From assembly GCA_903918595.1 (NCBI GenBank), contig CAIXFB010000247.1:1-27681 (forward strand): a stretch of 27,681 bases of DNA. The letters are read 5' to 3'. Position 1 is the first letter of the stretch, and every line of letters starts with the position of its first letter. Of the stretch, positions 8,190 through 16,729 are shown piece by piece. The notes under the pieces are model-generated. The model was not told the origin of the DNA and searched no databases. It saw only the letters and a program-made list of their open reading frames with translations. The DNA comes from an uncultured Actinomycetes bacterium (GTDB lineage Bacteria; Actinomycetota; Actinomycetes; S36-B12). A program made the translations under genes and the position numbers.

Positions 8190-9211
8190 GGTGCTATTCC
8201 GTTGACGGACAGGCCCATACCTTCGGGGAGGCCGAGCACAAGATTGGCGTTCTGCAGCGCCTGACCGGCGGCGCCCTTACCAAGGTTGTCGATCGCACAC
8301 ACAACCACAACCCGGCCCGCATGCTCATCGACCGCGCACTGCAGGTGGGCAGCATTCGACCCGCTGACGGACGAGGTCTGCGGCCACTGACCCTCGGGCA
8401 GGAGGTGCACAAACGGCTCGTCGGCATAGGCGGACTCGAGGGCTTCCCGCACTGCGGCCTCGGTCACGCCGGCACGCATCGGCGCCGAGACGGTCGCAAG
8501 GATTCCGCGCGGCATGGGCGCGAGTAGCGGAGTAAACGAGAGCGTGACGGCCACGCCCGCAGCAGACGAGAGCGACTGCTCCATCTCCGGGGTGTGTTGG
8601 TGCGAGCCGCCGACCTTGTAAGCGCTCATCGAGCCCATCACCTGGGTTGCAAGCAAAGAATCAGTCGCCTTGCGTCCCGCACCCGAAGTTCCCGACGCGG
8701 CCACGACAACGACATCTGGTTCTGCGAGTCCGGCTGCAAGCACGGGTGCGAAGGCCAAAGCCACGGCAGTCGGGTAGCAGCCCGGATTGGCTATGCGGCG
8801 GCTGGTGCTGATCATGCTCCGGGCCCCCGGAAGCTCGGGCAGACCATACGTCCAGGTTCCTGCATGTGGTCCGCCATAGAACCGCTCCCAAGCGGCAGCG
8901 TCTGACAGCCGGAAATCGGCACCAAGATCTACGATCGGCAGTCCCGCGGGCAGCTGGGCAGCCAAAGCTGCTGACTCTCCGTGCGGGAGCGCGAGGAAGA
9001 CGATGTCGGCAGCGGCCAACGCATCCACCGACGTCTCAACCAATGGCAGTTCAGCGAGCTCGACCAGGTTCGGATGGACTGCACCTACGGACTCACCGGC
9101 ACGCCCTCCGGCGGCTAGAACTGTCGGTTCGATTTCTGGATGCCCAGCGAGCAGGCGCAGGAGCTCTCCCCCGGCATACCCGGACGCTCCGGCGACGGCA
9201 GCAGTGATCAT
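8186..9211 (-). CDS. argC: N-acetyl-gamma-glutamyl-phosphate reductase
   Basis: NADPH-dependent reduction of acetylglutamyl phosphate to the semialdehyde. The 341-residue protein starts at ATG 9209-9211 (MITAAVAGASGYAGGELLRL), giving the Rossmann GASGYAG at residues 8-14. Catalytic Cys145 lies in NPGCYPT and the conserved GSHQHTPEMEQ near residue 205. The open frame runs seven codons further upstream, but these are read through the promoter -10 box and are rejected. It is the first gene of the arg operon. The ATG lies six bases after a perfect TATAAT, so the mRNA is probably leaderless. Confidence 0.97.
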   Translation of the reverse strand: MITAAVAGASGYAGGELLRLLAGHPEIEPTVLAAGGRAGESVGAVHPNLVELAELPLVETSVDALAAADIVFLALPHGESAALAAQLPAGLPIVDLGADFRLSDAAAWERFYGGPHAGTWTYGLPELPGARSMISTSRRIANPGCYPTAVALAFAPVLAAGLAEPDVVVVAASGTSGAGRKATDSLLATQVMGSMSAYKVGGSHQHTPEMEQSLSSAAGVAVTLSFTPLLAPMPRGILATVSAPMRAGVTEAAVREALESAYADEPFVHLLPEGQWPQTSSVSGSNAAHLQCAVDEHAGRVVVVCAIDNLGKGAAGQALQNANLVLGLPEGMGLSVNGIAP

Positions 9212-9237
9212 ACATGTATTATACGCATACACGTATA
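9210..9237 (-). promoter_or_regulatory. Candidate ArgR operator palindromes overlapping the argC promoter
   Basis: The spacer, the -10 and the start codon form an AT-rich palindromic block in GC-rich surroundings. TATACGTGTATGCGTATA (9220-9237) has perfect six-base arms around six bases and is 18 bp long, the length of an ARG box. ATACATGTAT (9210-9219) is a perfect 10-bp palindrome abutting it and covering the start codon. Tandem palindromes over the promoter of the operon that encodes ArgR fit its known binding mode. The exact match to an actinobacterial ARG-box consensus was not computed. Confidence 0.55.
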
Positions 9238-9246
9238 TACGATCAA
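9218..9246 (-). promoter_or_regulatory. arg operon promoter, likely leaderless (-35 TTGATC, 17 bp, -10 TATAAT)
   Basis: On the minus strand TTGATC (9241-9246) is followed after exactly 17 bp by a consensus TATAAT (9218-9223). Only six bases separate this from the argC ATG at 9211. A normal start site would fall on or within a base of the A of ATG, giving a leaderless transcript; no Shine-Dalgarno sequence is present. Leaderless genes are common in Actinobacteria. Confidence 0.8.
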
Positions 9247-9266
9247 AACAGTGCTCCCCTTGAGCA
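9245..9266 (-). terminator. Weak candidate terminator after pheT
   Basis: In the 117-bp gap between the pheT stop and argC, the minus strand reads TGCTC-AAGGG-GAGCA followed by CTGTTTT. The 5-bp stem and short T run are weak for an intrinsic terminator, and it abuts the argC -35. Transcription from pheST may partly read into arg. Nothing else is evident in this gap. Confidence 0.3.
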
Positions 9267-9328
9267 GAGAAGCTCGTGCCATTGACTTGCTCGCCGGTCG
9301 TCCGAAATGTGTTCTTGAGAGGAATGCT

Positions 9329-11842
9329 CTATCGCAGTGTTGCGCCGCAGGCTGCCTCTGCCGCAGTGATTGCAGCCTGACGAACGGCAGCGGTCTCCTC
9401 AGCAGAGAGGGTGCGGTCGTCGGCGCGCAGACGCAACGCGAAGGCCAGTGACTTCTTGCCCTCACCCACCTGTGGACCCGTGTAAACGTCGAAGAGGCGG
9501 ATGGACTCCAGCAGTGGCCCGGCACCCTCACGCAGGGCCTGCTCCACGGCGGCTGCCTCCACGCTGGCATCCACCACAAGCGCTAGATCTTCCTTGGCGA
9601 CTGGGTGGGTAGAAAAAACTGGAGCAGGTCGAACCGCCGGGGCCGCCGCGATGATCTGATCGAGGTCAACCTCGAATGCACAGGATCTGGCTGGCAGTCC
9701 GAAGTCCTCAGACACGGTCGGGTGCAACTCGCCGGCATAGCCGATCACGATCGGTTCACCAACGGCGTCGTGGATTAACAGCTCAGCGCACCTGCCCGGA
9801 TGGAACATGGGATCGTTTCCGTTGCGCGCAAAAAGTTCAACCCCGCACGTTTCAGCGATTTCACGCGCAGCCTCAACGGCATCAGACCAATCGCTGATGC
9901 GGCCAGTGCCCCACCAACTGCTGTTCTCAATTTCACCGGCCAACACACCAGCGCAATGCAATGGTTGATGCGGAAGAGCCGACTCAAGTGCACTCCACTG
10001 GTCAGCGGTGGGTCGCTGATCAACACCCATCGAGGGGATCGCGTTGTTGGACACCTCACCCAAGAACACCGAGCCAAGTTCGAAAATCTGGACGGAGGAA
10101 TGCCCACGGCCGATATTGCGACGTGCGGCTGGAAGCAGCGTGAAGAGCAGTGCACCACGCATCCATGGCGCTTCGTCAGAGAGCGGATTTGCGAGTCTGG
10201 GCATCGCGCGACGCGGATCGGAATCCGGAATACGCAACTGCCGAAGATCCTCTGGACCTACAAATGGGTAAGTCAGAACCTCTACAAAACCGTGATGGGC
10301 AAGGGTTGTTCCCACCCGGCGACGAATGCGCTGGGACTTCGTGAGTCCAGTACCCGCAGGTGCTACCGGCAGAGTGCTCGGCAGGTTCTCATAACCGATG
10401 AGTCGGAGGACCTCTTCCACAAGATCGGCTGGGTCAGTGAGATCCGGACGCCAGGTGGGTGGAACCACACGGAGTGAGTTGCCAGCGTTGGCCACCTCAG
10501 TGACTGCGCAGCCAACCGCGCGAAGCAACTCAACAGATTTCTTCGAATCAATAGGCATTCCAGCAACGCGGGCGGGTAGGTCCGCATCCATCTCAATGAC
10601 CGTCTCTGTCATGGGTGCTTCAACGGCGGTCATCCCCACATATTCACCGCCACCAAGTTCAAGGAGAAGCGCCATGGCTCGAGCAGCGGCGTAAGGAGCA
10701 AGGGTGCGATCCACACCGCGTTCGAATCGCCTCGAGGCCTCACTGGAAAGTCGGTACCGACGGGAACTACGCGCAATCACTGCTTCAGAAAAATGCGCAG
10801 ACTCAAGCGCAATGTTGGTGGTGGTGTCTGAAATCTCAGCATCAAGGCCGCCCATCACGCCAGCAAGACCGATAGCGCCACGGTCATCACGAATCACCAG
10901 ATCATCCGCCACCAGAGCGCGCTCAACGTGATCCAGGGTGGTGAACAGCTCCCCCTCAGCTGGACGGCCCGCGATGACTGCGCCCTGCAAACGGTCCACG
11001 TCGAAAGCATGGAGCGGCTGACCAAGTTCGAGCATCACATAATTGGTGATGTCGACGGCGAGTGAGACTGAGCGCATGCCACAATCCCGAAGTCGGTTGC
11101 GCATCCATTGCGGCGTGCGCGCACTTGGGTCAAAGCCCAGCACTGTGGAAAGAGTGAACAGGTCGCACGCGGAAAAGTCATCGCTCCCGCATTCCACGGG
11201 AACCGCTCTGGCAGAAGGCGCTGGCAGATCCGGGGCCAGATCAACGGGATCAACGAAAGCAACGCCGTAGGCGATGGCAACCTCTCGAGCGATGCCACGG
11301 GCTGAGAGCGCATATCCACGATCGGGCGTGACCGCGATGTCAAGAACCTGATCACCAATGCCCAGTATCGGGCGAACATCATCGCCCGGGTTTGCAGAGT
11401 CGGGCGTCAGAACCAGAATGCCATCGTGGTCATCGCCCAGGCCCATCTCGCGCTCCGAGCAAATCATTCCATCGGAGAGTCGGCCGTACGTTTCACGCGA
11501 AGCGATCTGGAAGCCACCGGGCAGAACGGTACCGGGCAGCGCTACCACTACTAGATCACCAACGTTGAAGTTGCGCGCGCCGCAGATGATGCCGCGCACA
11601 CCCGTGCTGCCCTCACCGTTTTCTGCTCCAACTTCAACCTGACAGAACCGGATCGGCTTCTTGAACTCGGTCAATTCCTCGATTTCAAGAACGCGGCCCA
11701 CGACAAGGGCCCCGGTCAATCCCTCACCGACAACGTGCACGCCTTCAACTTCAAGGCCGGCAGCAATGAGTCGGGCTGCGATGTCTCGGCCACTTGCATC
11801 GACTCCGGTAAGTTCCCTGAGCCAACTGGAGGAAATCAACAT
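9329..11842 (-). CDS. pheT: Phenylalanyl-tRNA synthetase beta subunit
   Basis: Large subunit of the alpha2-beta2 PheRS. The 837-residue protein shows an N-terminal tRNA-binding (OB) domain (about 40-150, including IICGARNFNVGDLVVVALPG), the B3/B4 editing domain (with SAMRPH-region equivalents near 200-380), a B5 DNA-binding-like domain (about 395-470, VVPPTWRPDLTDPADLVEEV), and the class II core-like domain. The C-terminal FDX-ACB anticodon-binding domain is in the last 95 residues (FSTHPVAKEDLALVV, RLFDVYTG, FALRLRADDRTL). Length is normal. Its ATG shares one base with the pheS stop (TGATG), so the two are translationally coupled. Confidence 0.98.
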   Translation of the reverse strand: MLISSSWLRELTGVDASGRDIAARLIAAGLEVEGVHVVGEGLTGALVVGRVLEIEELTEFKKPIRFCQVEVGAENGEGSTGVRGIICGARNFNVGDLVVVALPGTVLPGGFQIASRETYGRLSDGMICSEREMGLGDDHDGILVLTPDSANPGDDVRPILGIGDQVLDIAVTPDRGYALSARGIAREVAIAYGVAFVDPVDLAPDLPAPSARAVPVECGSDDFSACDLFTLSTVLGFDPSARTPQWMRNRLRDCGMRSVSLAVDITNYVMLELGQPLHAFDVDRLQGAVIAGRPAEGELFTTLDHVERALVADDLVIRDDRGAIGLAGVMGGLDAEISDTTTNIALESAHFSEAVIARSSRRYRLSSEASRRFERGVDRTLAPYAAARAMALLLELGGGEYVGMTAVEAPMTETVIEMDADLPARVAGMPIDSKKSVELLRAVGCAVTEVANAGNSLRVVPPTWRPDLTDPADLVEEVLRLIGYENLPSTLPVAPAGTGLTKSQRIRRRVGTTLAHHGFVEVLTYPFVGPEDLRQLRIPDSDPRRAMPRLANPLSDEAPWMRGALLFTLLPAARRNIGRGHSSVQIFELGSVFLGEVSNNAIPSMGVDQRPTADQWSALESALPHQPLHCAGVLAGEIENSSWWGTGRISDWSDAVEAAREIAETCGVELFARNGNDPMFHPGRCAELLIHDAVGEPIVIGYAGELHPTVSEDFGLPARSCAFEVDLDQIIAAAPAVRPAPVFSTHPVAKEDLALVVDASVEAAAVEQALREGAGPLLESIRLFDVYTGPQVGEGKKSLAFALRLRADDRTLSAEETAAVRQAAITAAEAACGATLR

Positions 11843-12951
11843 CAGGCCTCAACTCCGAAAGCTCTGGTGAATCGCACATCACCCTCGACCATGTCGTGCA
11901 TGTCGGTGACTCCGTTGCGGAACATCAGCGTGCGCTCAATACCCATTCCGAACGCGAAGCCTGAATACACGTCTGCATCAATCCCAACCGAACGCAGCAC
12001 CCGCGGATTGACCATCCCGCAGCCACCCCATTCGATCCAACCTTCGCTGCCACATGTGCGACACGGGCGCTCAGGGTTTCCCACTGATTCACCGCGACAC
12101 ACGAAGCACTCGAGATCTACTTCAGCACTTGGTTCGGTGAACGGGAAGTACGAGGGACGCAATCGCGTGACGATGCCAGCGCCAAACATTTGTTCAGCGA
12201 GATGATCCAAGGTGCCCTTGAGATCCGCCATAGTCAGCCCCTCATCGACCGCGAGGCCCTCGATCTGGTGGAACACAGGCGTATGGGTCGCGTCGAGCTC
12301 GTCAGTTCTGTACACCCGACCTGGAGCCACGACGTGGATTGGCAATTCACGCGAGAGCATCGCGCGAATTTGGATTGGTGAAGTTTGGGTGCGAAGCACC
12401 GCTCCGCTGTCTTGTGAAGTCACGTAGAAGGTGTCCTGCATCGTGCGCGCCGGATGATCCGCCGGCACGTTGAGTGCGTCGAAATTCACCCATTCGGCTT
12501 CAAGTTCTGGTCCCTCAGCAACCGAGTAGCCCATTGCGATGAATACGTCGGCCATCGCCTCCATCAGCGTGGTGAGCGGATGGCGACCGCCGAGTGAGCG
12601 ACGAGTTGTTGGGACAGTGACATCAACGGCTTCAGCAACCAACACTTCTTCGTCCCTTTGGCGCTGCAAGACCTCTTCGCGAGAGGTAAGTGCTTCCTTG
12701 ATGCGCGCGCGAGCCTCACCCACCCGCTTGCCAACTTCAACTTTTGCAGCAGGTGGCAACGCGCCGATCTCGCGGTTAGCGAGCGCTAGGGGTGACCGAT
12801 CACCGGCATGCGCAAGTCGAACCTCTTTTAACGCCGCAAGATCAGCCGCTCCAGCAATATCAACCAATGCCGCTGCCACCATCTCGTTGACGGCGTCTTC
12901 TCCCAGAGCTGAGACCTGTTTGGGATCGAATGATGAGTTGGGCGCTGACAC
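11842..12951 (-). CDS. pheS: Phenylalanyl-tRNA synthetase alpha subunit
   Basis: Catalytic subunit of PheRS. The 369-residue protein has an N-terminal tRNA-contacting coiled-coil (about 35-110, rich in Glu/Arg) followed by the class II catalytic domain: RHPLTTLMEAM, PARTMQDTFYV, LLRTQTSP-type motif 2 (VLRTQTSPIQIRAM), VFHQIEG and the C-terminal FAFGMGIERTLM motif 3. Two CxxC pairs (CFVC, CRTC) flank a small loop before motif 3, as in several actinobacterial PheS. The GTG start lies three bases after the cysNC stop, with a GGGGGAG ribosome site inside the end of cysNC, so translation is coupled to the sulfur genes. That upstream neighbour is unusual. Confidence 0.97.
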   Translation of the reverse strand: MSAPNSSFDPKQVSALGEDAVNEMVAAALVDIAGAADLAALKEVRLAHAGDRSPLALANREIGALPPAAKVEVGKRVGEARARIKEALTSREEVLQRQRDEEVLVAEAVDVTVPTTRRSLGGRHPLTTLMEAMADVFIAMGYSVAEGPELEAEWVNFDALNVPADHPARTMQDTFYVTSQDSGAVLRTQTSPIQIRAMLSRELPIHVVAPGRVYRTDELDATHTPVFHQIEGLAVDEGLTMADLKGTLDHLAEQMFGAGIVTRLRPSYFPFTEPSAEVDLECFVCRGESVGNPERPCRTCGSEGWIEWGGCGMVNPRVLRSVGIDADVYSGFAFGMGIERTLMFRNGVTDMHDMVEGDVRFTRAFGVEA

Positions 12952-12954
12952 GTG

Positions 12955-14844
12955 CTACTCCCCCAAGATGACGCGCACGAGTTCGGCAACGGACTCATCG
13001 AGATCACCATCGCCGAGAAGAGTTAGTTCTGGAGACACGGGCGGTTCATACTCCTGGCCCACTCCAGTCAGGTTCGGCAAGGTTCCCTGGGCAGCCTTTG
13101 CGTACAGGCCCTTGGTATCGCGTTCGGTGACCACGTTGAGCGGGGTGTCGACAAATACCTCGATGAACTGCCCTGGCGCAAATTGTTCCCGGGCAGCACG
13201 GCGATCAGTGACGAAGGGTGAAACGAGAGCAACGAACACCACGAGCCCGGCGTCGACCATGAGACGACTCACCTCAGCGACGCGCCTAACATTTTCGGCG
13301 CGGTCCTCAGGAGTGAAGCCAAGATCCTTGTTCAACCCGTGCCGGACGTTGTCGCCGTCGAGAATGAAGGTATGCACGCCAAGTGCGTGCAGTTGCTTCA
13401 CGGCGGCATCAGCGATGGTGGACTTTCCAGCACCCGAAAGCCCCGTGAGCCACACCACCTTTGCGTCGTGACCCATCAACAGTTTGCGTGCATCACTGTC
13501 TACGACGTACTCATGCCGCACCACGTTTGTGGAGCGCCGCATTGCGTGGCGAACCAGACCTGCAGCAACCGTGTCTGAGGTCACTCGGTCAACCAGCAAG
13601 AATCCACCTGTGTCGCGGCACAGTGAATAGGGATCCATCGGCATGGGCTTGTCTGTGGCAACTTCAACTCGACCAATGTCGTTCATGGACAGCACACGAG
13701 CAGCATGCTCGTGACCCGACACCACATCGAGTCGATGCCGAACGTTGGTAACAGTTGCCGGAACGGAACGAGAACCCGAAACAAGAAGGTATGAGCGGCC
13801 GTGGGCCAGAGGCTCTTCGCCTAGCCAGACCATATCGACCGAGAACCGATCGGCTGGCTCTACCACATCGCTGTCAATCCCAGCGATGACGTCACCGCGC
13901 GTGACGTCGACCTCATGATCAAGCGTCAATGTCACTGCAGCACCGGTTACGGCAACGGAGAGATCTGCGATATGACCATCGGTGTGGAGATCGTAAGTAA
14001 CTATCCGATCCACTTTGGCTTTTCTGCCCGAATCGGCAATGACGACGGTGTCGCCCGGTCGAATTGATCCAGATACAACGGTTCCGGCGTAACCGCGGAA
14101 ATTGCCTTCGGCACGCACGATGAACTGCACCGGGAATCGGAATGGGGTGGCCACTGTGGCAGCACCTGCTCGGGAATCGACCGGTTCCCATTCCTCGAGC
14201 GCACCGAGAAGAGTGGGACCTGTGTACCAAGGCATCAATGCACTCGGTGCAGTGATGTTGTCTCCGGTGAATGCACTCACCGGGATGGCAATGACCTCTG
14301 GAACATCGAGCCGTGCTGCCGTGGCCCGAACTGTTCCAACAATTTCTTCGAAGGTCGCGTGGTCGTAGTTCACGAGGTCCATCTTGTTTACAGCCACGAT
14401 GATTGTTTTCACACCCATCAAAGCGCTGATGGTGAGGTGTCGATGGGTTTGTGGTCGGACTCCTCGGGCAGCATCGACCATCAAGATCGACACGTCGCCA
14501 TTGGATGCTGCCACCGCCATGTTGCGGGTGTACTGCTCATGTCCGGGTGAATCGGCAACGAGAACTCGACGCCCATTTGGCAGGTTCATGTGCCGGTAGG
14601 CAACGTCAATGGTGATGCCTTGCTCGCGCTCGGCTTCAAGACCATCAGTCAGAAGTGAATAGTCGATCTCGCCCACGGGAATCGTGGAGCCGCCGCGTCT
14701 GGTGCGCTTTGCGTACTCCAGGGTGTCGATGGGAATCGAATCAGTTTCTGCGAGGAGACGACCGATGAGCGTGGATTTGCCGTCGTCGACTGAGCCACAG
14801 GTCACCAAATGCAATACGGGGGTGAGAGCACTATTGCCAGCCAC
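12955..14844 (-). CDS. cysNC: Sulfate adenylyltransferase large subunit fused to APS kinase
   Basis: A 629-residue fusion. The N-terminal CysN part is a translation-factor-like GTPase (P-loop GSVDDGKST at 17-25, DSPGHEQY 98-105, NKMD 153-156) with beta-barrel domains to about 440. It uses GTP hydrolysis to drive APS formation by CysD. The C-terminal CysC part (about 460-629) is APS kinase: P-loop GLSGAGKST 468-476, DGDNVRHGLN 496-505, SPF 542-544 and the GLYAKA...NLTGVG substrate segment. It makes PAPS. GTG start shares one base with the cysD stop (TAGTG), behind a strong AAGGAGG. The PAPS reductase and sulfite reductase are not in the window. Confidence 0.97.
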   Translation of the reverse strand: MAGNSALTPVLHLVTCGSVDDGKSTLIGRLLAETDSIPIDTLEYAKRTRRGGSTIPVGEIDYSLLTDGLEAEREQGITIDVAYRHMNLPNGRRVLVADSPGHEQYTRNMAVAASNGDVSILMVDAARGVRPQTHRHLTISALMGVKTIIVAVNKMDLVNYDHATFEEIVGTVRATAARLDVPEVIAIPVSAFTGDNITAPSALMPWYTGPTLLGALEEWEPVDSRAGAATVATPFRFPVQFIVRAEGNFRGYAGTVVSGSIRPGDTVVIADSGRKAKVDRIVTYDLHTDGHIADLSVAVTGAAVTLTLDHEVDVTRGDVIAGIDSDVVEPADRFSVDMVWLGEEPLAHGRSYLLVSGSRSVPATVTNVRHRLDVVSGHEHAARVLSMNDIGRVEVATDKPMPMDPYSLCRDTGGFLLVDRVTSDTVAAGLVRHAMRRSTNVVRHEYVVDSDARKLLMGHDAKVVWLTGLSGAGKSTIADAAVKQLHALGVHTFILDGDNVRHGLNKDLGFTPEDRAENVRRVAEVSRLMVDAGLVVFVALVSPFVTDRRAAREQFAPGQFIEVFVDTPLNVVTERDTKGLYAKAAQGTLPNLTGVGQEYEPPVSPELTLLGDGDLDESVAELVRVILGE

Positions 14845-15779
14845 TAGAAGTAGCCCTCCTTCTTCTTGCCTTCCATGGACTCCGAACCGCCCTCTCCATC
14901 AATGAGGCGGCCGGAGCGCTCTGAGTACTTGGACCCGGCCATCTCCTCGACCAGTTGCACCATGGTGTCGGCTGTCGACTCAACCGCACCGGAGAGGGGG
15001 TAGCAGCCCAGCGTGCGGAATCGCACCGACCGCATTTGCGGCACCTCTCCCTCGAGCAGTGGGAATCGGTCGTCGTCGACCATGATCCACATGCCCTCGC
15101 GATCGACGACAGGGCGCGGTTTGGCGAAGTAAAGATCGGGGATTTCAATATTCTCGCGCTGGATGTACTTCCATATGTCGAGCTCGGTCCAGTTAGACAG
15201 CGGGAAGACGCGCATGCTCTGACCGGGTGAGAGTTGCGTGTTGGCCGTGCGCCAGAACTCTGGACGCTGTTTGCGCGGATCCCACTGATGGCCTGGCTCA
15301 CGCAGGCTGAAGATGCGCTCCTTTGCCCGACTACGTTCCTCATCCCGACGTGCACCGCCGATGGCCGCGTCGAAGCCGTATCGATCGATGCCCTCGCGCA
15401 GAGCGACCGTCTTCATGAGCCGGGTGTACTCGTGGGTGCCGTGCGTGAATGGCGTGACACCCTCGGCCACGGCTGCCGCGTTTTGAGCGATGCGCAGATC
15501 CAGACCCAATTCCGCAGCCCTGCGATCGCGGAACTCGATCATCTCCCGGAACTTCCAGCCGGTGTCAATGTGCATGAGCGGGAACGGGATCGGCGCTGGC
15601 GCAAAGGCCTTGATGGCCAGGTGCAGGAGGACCGAGGAGTCTTTGCCGATGCTGTAGAGCAGGACCGGATTCTTAAATGCCGCCGCGGTCTCCCGATAAA
15701 TATGGATGGCCTCGGACTCGAGCTCATCCAGGACAGCGCTGTAGGGCACGGTCGGAGCGCTTGAGTTCACAGGTGACAC
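14844..15779 (-). CDS. cysD: Sulfate adenylyltransferase small subunit
   Basis: ATP sulfurylase catalytic subunit of the PP-loop family; makes adenosine 5'-phosphosulfate from ATP and sulfate with CysN. The 311-residue protein has LLYSIGKDSSVLLHL (PP-loop SIGKDSS near residue 42), PFPLMHIDTGWKF, GGARRDEERSRAKER and HQWDPRKQRPE. All are CysD hallmarks. The GTG at 15777-15779 is chosen because AAGGAG sits six bases upstream and the length then matches the family. The frame open to 15923 would run 144 bases into the upstream gene. It follows the oxygenase-like gene by 34 bases and precedes cysNC with a one-base overlap. Confidence 0.96.
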   Translation of the reverse strand: MSPVNSSAPTVPYSAVLDELESEAIHIYRETAAAFKNPVLLYSIGKDSSVLLHLAIKAFAPAPIPFPLMHIDTGWKFREMIEFRDRRAAELGLDLRIAQNAAAVAEGVTPFTHGTHEYTRLMKTVALREGIDRYGFDAAIGGARRDEERSRAKERIFSLREPGHQWDPRKQRPEFWRTANTQLSPGQSMRVFPLSNWTELDIWKYIQRENIEIPDLYFAKPRPVVDREGMWIMVDDDRFPLLEGEVPQMRSVRFRTLGCYPLSGAVESTADTMVQLVEEMAGSKYSERSGRLIDGEGGSESMEGKKKEGYF

Positions 15780-15813
15780 CAGATACTCCTTGGGAACGGC
15801 GAGATGTGAGGGA

Positions 15814-16629
15814 TCAGGCTTCTGACAGTACTTCCATGGTTTCGTACTCCGCGAGGGACATCGACCCATCTCCGAAACGCGGATCCTTACCCTCGGCCAC
15901 CAAAGCCGCCGCACGCGCTGCACGCTTGTCCGCGGCTAGTTTCTCCCCCTCGGCCTGAACCGCGGGATCGATCGGATGGTTCGGGATCGACGAGACCGGA
16001 TGGCGCGCATCCATCCACGCCTGCAGCTCCGGACCGGACTCCCACGAGGTGATCATGCAGTAACGGACTTGGTCTCCCGGGTGCCACACAGCGTGGTAAA
16101 AACGCTGGGTATCAATCACGATCTGCTGGCCAGCGGGCAGCGGTATGCGCACTTCAGTGGACGGATCATCCTTGTCCGAGCGCACGATCATGACCGAATC
16201 GGCATCGTCGGTCAGGTTAAAAAAGCCTCGAACAATCCATCCGGTGCCCACTGGATTGAGCCGATTGTTGTCATCACGATGCAAGTTGTACAGGGCCTCA
16301 CCATAGGTATTTGGTTTGAGTTCGATGACACGGCAACGACCAACGTTCGCACCCGGCTCCATCGCGCGCTCAGTGAGGACAGGGGCAATCGCGACATTTT
16401 CTTTGACCCAGACGCCATCTTTATCGGTCTTTGGCGGGGTGTGATTCCAGAAACCGTTGCACTCGATGTCGCCATAGGCACTTGCCAAGGGGGCAAATCG
16501 GGTATCCCCGGATGATTTCCAGTCAACGTAGATCAGGTCTGCCCACTCAGCGGGATCCGCTGCTTGGTCATATTGATCGACCACCACATAACCGGTCTCT
16601 TGCATCATCGGCAACTCGATGTAGCTCAT
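15814..16629 (-). CDS. Putative Fe(II)/2-oxoglutarate-dependent oxygenase, unknown substrate
   Basis: The 271-residue protein heads the cysD-cysNC cassette. I do not recognise a characterised orthologue. The middle looks like a double-stranded beta-helix oxygenase: a His-x-Asp in LYNLHRDDNN (His117, Asp119), then IVRGFFNLTDDADSVMIV. A distal His lies in IDTQRFYHAVWHPGDQ (His179, with His183 as alternative) and Arg189 ten residues later would bind 2-oxoglutarate. The spacing resembles aspartyl/asparaginyl-hydroxylase-like or phytanoyl-type enzymes. The last 55 residues are charged and helical (AVQAEGEKLAADKRAARAAA). No signal peptide or membrane segment is seen, so it should be cytosolic. ATG 16629 has GAGGAG five bases upstream. 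Context suggests a role in sulfur metabolism, but the fold call and role are inference. Confidence 0.6.
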   Translation of the reverse strand: MSYIELPMMQETGYVVVDQYDQAADPAEWADLIYVDWKSSGDTRFAPLASAYGDIECNGFWNHTPPKTDKDGVWVKENVAIAPVLTERAMEPGANVGRCRVIELKPNTYGEALYNLHRDDNNRLNPVGTGWIVRGFFNLTDDADSVMIVRSDKDDPSTEVRIPLPAGQQIVIDTQRFYHAVWHPGDQVRYCMITSWESGPELQAWMDARHPVSSIPNHPIDPAVQAEGEKLAADKRAARAAALVAEGKDPRFGDGSMSLAEYETMEVLSEA

Positions 16630-16684
16630 ACCCACTCCTCATTGAATTCCACGCTCACGGTCACCCACAGTCTTTCACCCCTGC

Positions 16685-16699
16685 GCCCTCAACGAGGGC
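16685..16699 (-). other. Hairpin between the TrmH gene and the cys cassette
   Basis: The 100-bp gap between the oxygenase-like gene and the TrmH stop contains GCCCTC-GTT-GAGGGC, a perfect 6-bp stem with a three-base loop. No T run follows, so it is at best a weak or factor-assisted terminator for the rplT transcript. A promoter for the cys genes is expected here, but I see no convincing -35/-10 pair and no recognisable riboswitch. Confidence 0.3.
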
Positions 16700-16729
16700 C
16701 TCACTCGAGGTGTGTTGGTGGGTGGTGCG

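Noticed and set aside
12539..13471. 310-codon plus-strand open frame antisense to pheS and cysNC
   Set aside because: It lies opposite two certain genes, is Ser/Thr/Arg-rich with no domain pattern, and has no start signal; a shadow of GC-rich coding sequence.
15780..15923. 48-codon extension of cysD
   Set aside because: It overlaps the upstream oxygenase-like gene, has no CysD similarity, and GTG 15779 has AAGGAG at ideal spacing.
16630..16729. SAM or other sulfur-related riboswitch before the cys cassette
   Set aside because: The 100-bp gap has only one small hairpin and none of the conserved cores of known riboswitches that I can recognise.
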